Assembly (NCBI GenBank): GCA_910574455.1 | Contig: CAJSYZ010000002.1 | Span: 3,187,671 to 3,251,670 of the forward strand | Source of the DNA: Trichaptum fuscoviolaceum | Taxonomy: Eukaryota; Basidiomycota; Agaricomycetes; Hymenochaetales; Trichaptaceae | DNA: 64,000 nucleotides | Direction of reading: 5' to 3' | Shown: positions 9,310 through 19,530 of the stretch, piece by piece | Layout: every line of letters starts with the position of its first letter | Position numbering within the stretch: the stretch's first letter is position 1 | Program-made: the position numbers and the translations under genes | The notes under the pieces: model-generated | The model's database searches: none | What the model was told of the DNA's origin: nothing | Seen by the model: only the letters and a program-made list of their open reading frames with translations

Positions 9310-11626
9310 ATGTTACTCTTGAAGCTCTCTGCTGTGCTTGCTGGTGCCAGCGCCGTCTTCGCTCTTCCCCCCGAAGTCATTCGTCTCCGGCAGCCTAAGT
9401 CTCATGTATTCGAGCGGGAGGCTTCAGCTCATGTGAAGAGGTCTACGGTGTTTTACACCCCGACGTTCTCCAACCCAAAGGCCTCCGATTTCCATGTCAA
9501 TTCTTCAGCTCTTCCGCTGGTGACATTCCCACTTCAGGATTCTTGGGCGGGTAGACTTCCTATCTCTAACTCTTCGTCTGAAGACAAGGTATGTGATTGC
9601 TTTGGACTATAAGATTGTATTTGTAATACTGAACTCATTAACAATAGAAACTGTTCTTCTGGTACTGGCCTTCAAGCCAATCTAGCGAGAGCGACACTCT
9701 CACAATCTGGGTATGTAGTCATATCTTTATGATCAAAATTTGTAATCGAACACGTATTTCATGTAGCTCAACGGTGGACCAGGATGCAGTTCCTTAGGTG
9801 GCTTCCTGCAGGTGTGATGTTTCCTATTTCAAGCATTGAATGTCTTTTGTCTAACACATATCGTAGGAAAATGGTCCTATTTCCTTCCAGCCTGGAATGA
9901 CTGCACCGCAGGCAAACCCATACGCTTGGACTACCACGTCTGATGTGGTACGCACCTTTCTCTTCTGCTTACAAGAAACCAAGTGTCAACGTCTTATATC
10001 AGCTCTGGGTCGAGCAACCCGTCGGAACTGGTTTCTCCATCGGGACACCAACGATCTCGAACGAGAGTGAGCTTGCAGACCAGTTTTACGGCTTTTTGTG
10101 CGTGAAACACGTAGCGATTGTCGAAATTATTCCTGACTGAATATCTTTCATGTTACAGAGAGAACTTCTACGCCACTTTCCCCGAGCTCGTGTCAAAGAA
10201 ACTTTTCATCACTGGGGAGAGTTACGCAGGCTTCTACATCCCGTACATCGCAACGCGCATCGTCGACGCTAGCAGCTCGGAGAAGGCCGCTTTACCCTTG
10301 GACCTTCAGGGCCTTCTGATCAACGACGGTGTCTATAGCAGCTTGTATGAGCATACTTTCATTCGTTCATACCATTACAAGACTGACGTTCGATCTGTCG
10401 CTGATCAGCATTGTCGGCGAGCAAGCACCAGTGGCTAACTTCTCCGCCAAGTTCCAGTCTGTTCTTGGGTTCTCGGACTCTCAGATAAAGTCGCTCCAGG
10501 CTTCATCCGAGTCATGCGGGTATGCTTCATCTTCTGCTTAGTTCTCATGGTTCTTTCTTGACATACTGGGCGTCTAGATTTCAGACATTATTGGACCAAT
10601 TGACTTACCCGCCTAAGGGTAAAATCAATCTTCCTAACGGTACAGACGATGTGTCTCGTGCGTGCGATCTCTTCGATAAGTTTTATAACTGGGGTACGTG
10701 CTTTACGATGTCTTCTTTTTGACTCTTAATTGATTGTTGGACTGTTAGCTTCGGAAAACAACAAATGCTTCGATATCTGTACGTCTCCGTGAAAGTTTAT
10801 TTGAATGAATGAACAATAACTCATATATGATACAGACAGGATCACAGACAAATGCCCGACACCCGACGACCCTATGCCGGGATACTACTCGGTGTGTAGA
10901 TATGACTCTGCGTGGTTTATCTATCCTTGACTTTCACTGGCATCCCTTTAGCGCTCGGATGTGCAGGAAGCTCTTCACGTCCCAAACAGCGGTACCTGGT
11001 CTCAGTGCTCGGACAACGTACGTCATTGTGCATGCCCTTCGCGTAGTAACCTATACTGAAAGAGTTTATTTACTCTTCCACACAAATTATTAGAATGTAT
11101 TTGTTGGTGGGGTACGTCACGGTTTACCATCATCCTTTCATCATCCACTTAGCTAACATATATTTGTCCATTAGGACAACTCCGAGTATTCCGAGACGCT
11201 CTTCCCCCATCTACTCAGTAACCTGCCGCGCGGCATGACGCTTTGGCACGGTCTCGTTGATGCCATTCTCTTCAACGTGGGCGACCGTCTCACGATTCAA
11301 AATCTGACCTGGGGAGGGCTTCAGGTATGACGCACAGCTGTCTTCGCATTCAGCAAGAGCTGACATCGCTTGGCTTTATGATAGGGCTTCCAACAACCTA
11401 TCACGACTCCGCTTGTCGTAGGTGGGGCTGAGAAGGGAATCTGGCATTCTGAGAGGTGCGTCGATTGGTTCGCTGACCACTGAGACTGTCGACTAAATGA
11501 CGCGTTGACAACTTTAGGAACCTCACGTACATCGAGGTGGACAACGCCGGACACATGATCGAGACTGACCAGCCACAGGTTGCGCTCCATGTGCTCCAGA
11601 CTGTACTTGGGCAGGCCAATCTTTAA
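9310..11626 (+). CDS. Secreted serine carboxypeptidase, family S10
   Basis: Fifteen exons, join(9310..9588,9648..9710,9767..9811,9867..9947,10003..10097,10159..10344,10409..10519,10578..10693,10749..10778,10836..10891,10952..11017,11094..11111,11175..11324,11385..11455,11518..11626), 491 aa, all phases consistent. A signal peptide, MLLLKLSAVLAGASAVFALP, opens the protein. S10 marks: oxyanion LNGGPGCSS, substrate loop WVEQPVGTGFS, nucleophile Ser in GESYAG, catalytic Asp probably in HGLVDAIL and catalytic His in NAGHMIE. Several Asn-X-Ser/Thr sites suggest N-glycosylation. It should remove C-terminal residues from peptides outside the cell or in the vacuole. Exons of 18 and 30 nt make automated prediction error-prone. 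The gene converges on ICE2. Confidence 0.93.
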
Positions 11627-11799
11627 CGATATCAATTGTTCAACTGGATCGCCTGGTATCAGTGTTGTAAGTAGGTATTGGATGTTCTACAAATTGCTAG
11701 TTATGTAGGTTCTGTCATATATGTCGTGAATGGGCAAATAAATGGCTTGGAAGAAATTTAGGGAAATGTTTTGCCTGGATCAACTACTAGTGTGAGCAC

Positions 11800-13176
11800 T
11801 TATTCAACCTTCCACTCTTTGCCAATTGGATCGGAATCGTCCTCCCCAGTCACTACAAGCTCAACAGACCAAATGACTAGAGTGAGGAAAACGTTCATCC
11901 AACGCCACCAAACCTGAGATGATTGGTCTAGAACTGCAAAGTGCGTTAGTTTGGCTCTTAAATGCGGAATGTGGGGGATGGAACATACGCAGAAGATTGG
12001 AATAGACAGTAACTAAGATGGATTGACGATATGTGAGGAGAAGGTGGGCGAGTTTGGTCGTCTAAACATACTATAAGCGGTTCATTCGCCAAAGCACAAA
12101 TTCATAAATGGGACGAACCGGTCGCGCATTCCATCCATCATCCACACCATATTCCATCTCCCAGCTATCAGCCCCGATTGTTGGTAAGATAAAGGAGGCG
12201 AGATGAAGCACTGTCAATCGGTACGCCAGCGCAAACAAAACAGGCTTCGGCAGAGTGTTTGTTATAAAGTTGATCATTTTCTGTATATGAGGCAAAATGT
12301 TGGACAACAAGGGAGCGCTAGTAAATTTGCCAGTGTCAATGATTAGGCCATAGAGAGATCGCATCTCGCTCACTAGGCAGATGCAGGATCCGAGATCGAG
12401 GAAATGTCGAAACCACAAAGCCATATATTATACGCCAGAACCAGAGACAACGCAGATGACTCAATGACGTTCGTGCGTCGCATGCTGAATCCGATGAGAG
12501 TGAGGAAAACAAACGCGGTCAATGCTGCTCCGAGGAGAGTCGAAGATAGAGGGGAGCTAGCTGCGGAAGGGTAGGCCTGCTGACACCGTTAGCAAAATGA
12601 AAGTTGATCGCATGAAAGAAGTAGAGCTCACAGCTCCAATCCACCAGGCGGAAGCGACATAGGCGACCGCAGATGCGACCAGGAGGGTGAATTGGTAGCC
12701 TTCGCCTTCACCCGCAAGCTGCCTTCCGACTTGACCCAGTCTTTGAGAGACGAGTAAGCTGCTGAGGCCTTCCAGGACAATGAACCACGGGCTGCTCCAG
12801 CTCAAGATCTTGCCCCACCACGTTGCCGCAGTCAAGAGTATTGGAGGTACGCTTTGCGAGAATATATTGAAGCATAGAAGGAGCAGGAAGGGATGCATCG
12901 GCACTTGGAGGATTGAGAGGGCAGGAGAGCCCCAAAGCAGCAGTAGGGTGCCATGTATGATAGAGTGGATGAAGAGTAGGAGGGACAGTAGGAGAAAGGC
13001 CTGAGTTGAGAGTGTCGCAAGCGTCAACGGTAAGAAAAGCAAGATTTGCAAGACAGTAGACAGCCTGAATATCAGTACCGCCATGATTAGCTCGAGCTTC
13101 CCTTTCAAAGATAAAAGTATACTGACTTCGCCGTACTCGACACTGTGCTCCAGATAACCCACGGACCGACAGCCAT
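11800..13176 (-). CDS. ICE2: ICE2-like ER membrane protein
   Basis: Six exons, complement(join(11800..11933,11989..12061,12119..12317,12374..12576,12632..13064,13127..13176)), 363 aa. The acceptor near 12577 could shift by one codon. The protein is highly hydrophobic, with about eight membrane segments starting at LSTVLQILLFLPLTLATL, and a conserved-looking GQVGRQLAGEGEGYQF loop. The C-terminus EDDSDPIGKEWKVE agrees with my memory of basidiomycete Ice2 proteins. In yeast Ice2 is an ER protein affecting cortical ER inheritance and phospholipid/lipid-droplet balance. The exon LAHLLLTYRQSILVTVYSNLL was recovered only after placing a donor at 12118; a shorter reading stops at 12071. The ICE2 assignment is from recalled family similarity, not a search. 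Confidence 0.75.
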
Positions 13177-13622
13177 CGTGCACGTTCTCGACAACTCTCA
13201 AATGGATTACAATGTCCCGATGAGTGTCAGGACTTAGTTGACGACACGCGCCGGTTATAGACTCATGAACCTAAGGCGGATTGAGTGGCCTAATGATGGA
13301 GGTTATTCTATGAACGGACACAGCAGACGCGTCTAGTAGTGCACACGTGTTGATGCCACGACCACTCATGCAATGGTGTCCCGAACCATTTTGCCATCTA
13401 AGCTACTGCTTTGCGCACCAATTAATCGAGTCAAATATGTTTCAGGCCAGTATTAATCAGTCTCATTGATATCCTGCTTCTGAAGGGATAAAACAAGCCA
13501 TACATCTGACCAGACTATCTAGATGAAGCTTCCACAAGAACTTAAGATAGTATAAAGGAATAGAGGAAAAGAAGAGTGAAAGGGTGATACGAGAGGAAGA
13601 ATATAAAAAGAATGTGAAATGT
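13177..13622. other. Intergenic upstream of ICE2 and downstream of PEX16
   Basis: This 446 bp lies between the ICE2 start and the PEX16 stop, both on the minus strand. It should contain the ICE2 promoter and the PEX16 3' UTR. No open frame or repeat stands out. Confidence 0.55.
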
Positions 13623-14995
13623 TCATGTGGCCGTATCTGAGGAATAGAGTTAGATGAGGGACGAAACACGGACATCGAATAGACGCCTTACAATAATAGT
13701 ATTCGTCAATCAACGGGATCCAATCTTTAACGAACGCGCTCATCAAACCGAGAATGGGGGTGTGCGTAGTTCTATCAGCGAATGACTCGAGCTTTGGCCT
13801 AGGATAGTTCAAACAATGTAAGGTTTCAGACAGCAAGTCAACGCCATTGATACGCCCATACCTCGTGTATGACTGCCAGACAGAACCTCGCAAGAGATAC
13901 CACAAGATGTCCCGGTCCCGTCGAGCATACTCATTGCGCTCAAGGGTCGCCGAAGGGGGCGGAGCACGGCGAATATAACGTGAGAGTAGCTCGAGTGATA
14001 GCGATACAACCAATGGGTTTGTTGATTTTGGATTTGCACTGATTGTGCCGACTGAAGTACAATAGTCAACAAACGTCGCGGATCTATTACACGATTGAGA
14101 AGTGCTTGCCATAAATCAAGGGACGCAGAACGAAGAGGATTTCTGCCATCCACTCCAATGGGGATCCCAGCTCCTGTAAGAGCGCCGTTGAGGTCTTAAC
14201 TGAAGAAGTCGAAAGAGCTTTTGGTAGCAAGAATTCCTCCACAGGTGCCTCTGAATTCAACACGGAGGGGTTTGAATACAGAGAGTAGTCGAGAGAAATG
14301 TGGTTGTTTTTCAGGTGGTCCGGAGTCAACGGAGGTGAACTGCCTTGAGATGAAGGAGCTAGTGTGGGTGAAGACGTTGCAGACGAAACTGGGATATTTG
14401 AAGGATCAAAGTCGCGTTCTGGGAGAGGGGGAGTAACCAAAGGTCGTCGCGTGATCTTCAGGAGTAATAGCCGCAGGATAGCTCTATTGTATTGAGACTG
14501 TAAGAATCAGCAAGTTAGAGATACAGTCATTCACATACTTGATCGTTTCCAGTAAAACAATCCCTTTCCAACGGCTTTTGCTAGACAACTTCCTCTTCAT
14601 TCCCATCTCAATCAACAGCTCAGTGAATCGAATGACCTCCAAAGTGCGTGCGGCCCATTTGTACAGGGTATTTTTCTCGGCCCAACTTCTGGTATAACGG
14701 GAATGCGGGGTAGGCGGAATCAATGGCTTGAACTTAGGATCCGCTCGTGCAATCCGAGACAACAGTGTGTCATGATACAGGCTCATAAGATTCAAGAACG
14801 CCGACACTACTTGAGATTCAGCATGATTAGATACAAGAAAGATTGAACACACTCGCATCCTTCTGAAGCTAACTCCGCATCTTTAAAGCGCCCCGGTAAG
14901 AACCAAGTCAGAGACCGCAAAGATGACTCTATCGTAGATATTGTGCTCCCATTTCCGAGCAAGAAGGCTTCGTACTGCAGCAACGGCGAAGACAT
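13623..14995 (-). CDS. PEX16: Peroxisomal membrane biogenesis factor PEX16
   Basis: Five exons, complement(join(13623..13636,13692..14051,14110..14483,14539..14806,14851..14995)), 386 aa. Family marks: N-terminal YEAFLLGNGSTISTIESSLR; SAFLNLMSLYHDTLLSR; LEVIRFTELLIEMG; AILRLLLLKITRRPL; AEILFVLRPLIY; and the terminal KDWIPLIDEYYYYTAT. Pex16 recruits Pex3 and membrane proteins to peroxisomes and the ER. A Ser/Pro-rich insert of about 60 residues follows RPLVTPPLPERD. The intron at 14052-14109 must use a GC donor (GCAAGC) to restore frame from RPLIY to V-G-TISANPKSTNPLVVS. The last exon is only 14 nt. The first intron boundaries (14807-14850) are less sure. Confidence 0.88.
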
Positions 14996-16377
14996 AAAGC
15001 ACGGCCTGCGCAGAGAGTGGCAAGAGGAGACAAATGCTTATGGCGGGGACGTGCAACGGTCAACAAGGCAGCGGTCACTGACCCTGACAGCCTGAGACAC
15101 CGTGAGAATTATATCATAACCGACGCGGGGCAGAGAAATTCACATGCAGTTGCCTACTCTTGTTTCTACTTAACCAACCACCATCTCATGTCTCACCAAT
15201 CTTTTACTTTTCTCCTCATGGGCAAGTGAATGAACGACACTCTCATGCACTGGGCTGCGAAAGAGGCAGCTAATAACCCCTGAACGCTTTGCGAATCAAA
15301 GTGTCTATATCTACACATCGCCTCCCAGCCTTTCTGCAGGTGATTGTACAGATTCGGAAACCTGCTCGTGCAATGATTGCAGTATTGAAGCCGACAAGTT
15401 TCCTCATTTCAACTCGATTAGGGACGGTATACTCTTGAAGTATGACTACGCGAACCTAGGTTTAATGCTTAGGCAACACTTTTTGAAACTTCGATGTCAA
15501 CCCGAGGACTGCTACGCGCTTGATGTGGCCTGTTACATGGATTCTTTCTGGTCAGTGTTCTCCTTTAGGTGCGAAATGGACTCCATCACGCTATCGATAT
15601 GAAGCTGCGGACATGCAGGTGACTGCGACAGCTCATACTTCGACTTCTTTGAATCATGAGAACTTCGTACAGGAGCTCAAGGAACGCGAATGTCCGTCAT
15701 CACTGACGTTGACGCTGAATATCTTGCCATGAATCACTATAGCTTAAGTCGCTGGGACCTATAGTCGCCTCTCTTGCAAGTGCCGCCTCCGCGCTGAAGT
15801 GCTGATCGGTTACTGCTAGTTATGATCGTCTCCGGCGATGGTCATAAGACCAGAAGAAAGTAGGGGTTGTATCCTGTATTATGTTCCGTGGCGTACGGAA
15901 TGTCATCATCACACATTCACTGCCCTGTTGCTGTTCCAAGTAGTTTGCGCGACGTGGGAGGTAAACATATCGACAGGCTGTTCAAACAACTAGTCGCTGT
16001 TGTCTGTTAGACGCCCTCAAGAAAATTTCTTCGACTTTTTATATGTGCAGAGGTACCTTTGAGGTTTCTGCCAAGCAAGTGGTGATTGAAATACTTTAGT
16101 GTTCAGTATGCATTTATTAAGTACCGTTCTGGAGCGTCGAGAGTTGGCCATAGCCGTGGGTGGTGGAAAGGTATGCCTCGAGGCAAAGGGACACGTGCAT
16201 AACTGACTTCGAGCGTCAGATAAGTGATCACGGCAACTGAGCTGTGTCCTGCCTTGCTGTCGCCGCCCAACTATTCGCGGGGCATCTTCTATACTATCCC
16301 CGTTGAGCCCCAGACCTGGTTATATATAATCAAGGCCTGACATCGGGCACTTATACAACTCTCATGCTCCTTCCTAG
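14996..16377. other. Long divergent intergenic region
   Basis: This 1.38 kb lies between the PEX16 start and the Ser/Pro-rich orphan start. Only open frames of about 70 codons or fewer are present and none has a recognisable domain. A TATATATAAT stretch at 16321-16330 is about 50 bp before the right-hand ATG and is probably its core promoter. Otherwise I see nothing definable. Confidence 0.6.
16321..16330 (+). promoter_or_regulatory. TATA-like element upstream of the orphan gene
   Basis: TATATATAAT sits 48 bp before the chosen ATG at 16378. Spacing suits a core promoter. Such A/T strings are also common by chance in this intergenic DNA. Confidence 0.4.
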
Positions 16378-19352
16378 ATGCACCTACCCAACTCCAGTGC
16401 AAAGCAGTCGGATAACCTGATGGCCTCGTCTGTGAGAGGCCTCCTCGATCCCCCAGAGCGATCGAAGAGAACGGCAAGCTCTGGCTGGCGATATCTCCAG
16501 TGCGGGAACACTCTCGACGAGCTCAAGGTCAAACCTTCTATATGTGTTCATTAGGTCGAGAAAGTCATCTAACCGGTGGACTCTCTTCTCTAGGTGCTGA
16601 TTCCGCCTCGCATCTCTGTTCTGTACACGAAGCTCTTGAAGGCGGAGGATCATGAACTGAAGCGAAACACCCCGGACTCGGACAAGGAGCTTCAGTACAT
16701 TCGATATCTGAAGGATGCGTTGGTCAAGAAATGCACGAAGTTGGTCTACAAGCAGTTAAAATCGGAGCCAAATCTTCAACTGGGCGACAGAAAGACCTTG
16801 TCCTTCACTGTGCCGTCACACTTCAGCTTGAAGCGATTGGAGCAATGGTACGAGCAGAGGCGGGTAATCCGCGACGCTCCTTTGGAGTCTACTCGTGAGG
16901 GTAATGTATCTCCACCCTACCTTCGCTTCTGCCATCTGATCACTCTACTGTTAGGCCATTCCCAGAGAAAGCGAGCTGATTTCTACGTCGAGAACAGTGA
17001 CGGAAGCACTTTCCGGAGGGAGCGAGAACTTGCTGCCGCTCAAGTTTCCGGTCGGCGAGTGGCTCAAGAACCCCTGCCTGAAGATGGAGTATCTCCCGTC
17101 GGCCAGGAGTCCGTCCGATCCCCTCGACTTAATCTACAGAACATCGCCTCGAACATAAAACAATCGCTGAAGTTTGGCCATGCTAGCCTCTCACCAACTG
17201 GCAAATTAATGCCGAACAACAAGTCAAATGGTCGTCCGCAATATTATACTAACAACGATGTACAAGGCACTAATCACAACCCTTACTTTGATCCTAACTA
17301 TACCCTCGACGCTCGCTCTCCTGGCAACGGACATGGAAGCGTACCTTCAAGTCCTATGTACCCGCCGACGTCCTCTCCTATGCATTCTCCTCAATACGAT
17401 CCCTCTCTTATCCCGGGGCAGACACGCTCCGATCCGACAGATCGAGTGAGCCATTCTCCAACCAGTGCAGTAGATCCCTCACGACTCAAGAGTCGCTTTG
17501 ATGCTGCCTATCCTGACTCACAGATACCTCTTGGAGACCACAATGGGCGGCCTTCCTTACCCCGACGAACGTCTGCTTCATCTGGCACTAGGATAAGTCC
17601 ACCAGGCGCTACAACCTCACAACTACATGGCAGCACAAACACGGCACGCTCACCGATACGGAAATCATTCACTATCGGTCACCCGATACATGGGTCCATG
17701 CACGGCAACGGTATGTCTCCTCCAACGGCTGATCAAGATCACAGGAGGAGAGCTACGCTGGACAGCGGCGACACGGATCGTAGTGTTCCACGGCGCAAAG
17801 GCTACATGTACCGAACGACAGAAGCATTAGTTGCTGACGGTGCTCGAATACATGGGCAACAGCCTTTGCAGGGCGGAACTTACCTGGAACCATCGCGGAA
17901 TGGATCACGCCCTCGACAGAACGGCGATGCTACCACTCAAGGCTTCTCCCCTATGGCCGCTGCTCAGGCTCAACTGTCGCCTCTTGGACGGGCATCCACT
18001 GTGAGCTCCGTCTCCTACACGGGCTCGCCAAAGCAGAGAAGTCCGCTGTCAGATCGCTTATCAGTTCCATCTTCATCTCCCCAGATTCCGCAAGGAGGCT
18101 CAAATCTCAAACCACTTCAACAAAGACGAGCATCACCGATTCCTCCCTCATCATCTCCGAACACACAGTCACCACATTTGCGGACCAGAGGCTCCTCCGC
18201 TGACAGTTCAAGCGGCCCCCCTGTCATTCCCAGGGAACTTTACGCGCCCTCCACCGAGCGCAGGAGCTCATCTGACCGTGATCGTAAGAATCCGAACAAG
18301 CCAGGGAGCCATGGTACGGGTAGTGCTATGCCGACCCTTTATGAACAGAATACTCGCCAAGGTGAATCAGCCGTTAGGAACGAGAAGCCTGCTCAAGCTG
18401 ACGATGGTTCTATGGCTGGTACAGGTCACACCGCGCGCACTAACAAAAATGGTCATGGCGTGCAATCTCCTGCTCAGCGTAACGAACCTCTGCAGTACGA
18501 AACCCCAGTCAACATCTGGAAGACCAATGGTCCGATCAAGCCCGTGAGCACCCGAAGCAGCATCTACACATCCGGCGAGTCAGACGGTGGTCCTGTTATC
18601 CCTGATGCTTCTTTGATCATGGATGCGGTTTCGATGAGGGCCAGGGAGAAACCCCATCGCAGGCAACTTGTCCCATTCCTAAGTTCTTCCGAAGAGAACA
18701 CGTCATATCGTCCGACAGATGTGGATACCGACTTCAGTTCTGATGATTCTGATAGCGAGGACGGGCGAGGACGCCAGAACAATGGCACCGCATCCTATGG
18801 GCGTATCCATAAGGATCGGGATGGATATGCGTCTGGCTATACGTCTGAAGCTGGTTCTGTTGCTGGTAGTGTGCGGAGTCGTGCCAGCTCTCGTGCCCCG
18901 TCTCGTCCCCCTTCACGTGGAATCCTCAAGCGATCTAATAGTGCATGCAGTCAGCGATCTGGAAAGAGTGTCCGATTGGAGATCACGGAAGACAGAGTTG
19001 CGCTCGAGGAAGCGCGTGAAGCTGAGGAAGCCGTCAACAGAGCCAGTAAGCACAGATCTACTAAACACATGTTGGTATCCTGCTGACCGGGGATTTAGGA
19101 GATAAATTGAAGGAGGCGAGGATGAAGAAAACCATGAACACGGAAGGCGCAGATCTAGACGTCTATAAGGCGATGGAGCAAATGAAAAGCGCCGAATCGG
19201 TCTTGGAAGCAAAGGTGGCTCATTATAAAGGCATCTGTAAGTTCACTGTGTTTTCGTCGCTGATAAATTGGGTATCTGATGTATTTAAAACAGTGAAGGA
19301 CCAAAAGACCAAACGCAAAGCTATGGAGAGGGAAGAACCTGTTTATGTATGA
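16378..19352 (+). CDS. Large Ser/Pro-rich protein of unknown function
   Basis: Five exons, join(16378..16527,16594..16900,16955..19045,19099..19236,19294..19352), 914 aa. I do not recognise the family. The N-terminal about 150 residues look folded (RISVLYTKLLKAEDHELKR, then RYLKDALVKKCTKLVYKQL). Residues about 190-780 are disordered and rich in Ser, Pro, Gly and Arg, with many SP and RxxS sites. An acidic patch (TDFSSDDSDSEDGRG) and an Arg/Ser-rich block (SRASSRAPSRPPSRGILKR) follow. The C-terminus is charged and helical (KLKEARMKKTMNTEGADLD, LKDQKTKRKAMEREE). A phospho-regulated scaffold or RNA-linked protein is possible but only a guess. The 54-nt intron 16901-16954 has no in-frame stop, so retention would add 18 residues. 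Confidence 0.7.
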
Positions 19353-19530
19353 GTATCCATCCCTTAGTTCTGCAGAAATTCATACCCGCAAACATGAATG
19401 TCGCTTGTAAATCACGTTGTACAAGCCATGATCTCTAAACTAAGTAATAATAATAACATGATGTACCAATAGCGAAATTTCATTATCTGATATACATACA
19501 TTATATTATGATCGGTATTCTGCTGTCAGA

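Noticed and set aside
12071..12118. ICE2 ending at a stop at 12071-12073
   Set aside because: A donor at 12118 splices in frame to conserved-looking exons down to 11800, giving the expected C-terminus.
14996..16377. Possible hidden gene in the 1.4-kb intergenic region
   Set aside because: Only frames of 70 codons or fewer, with no domain and no convincing splice pattern.
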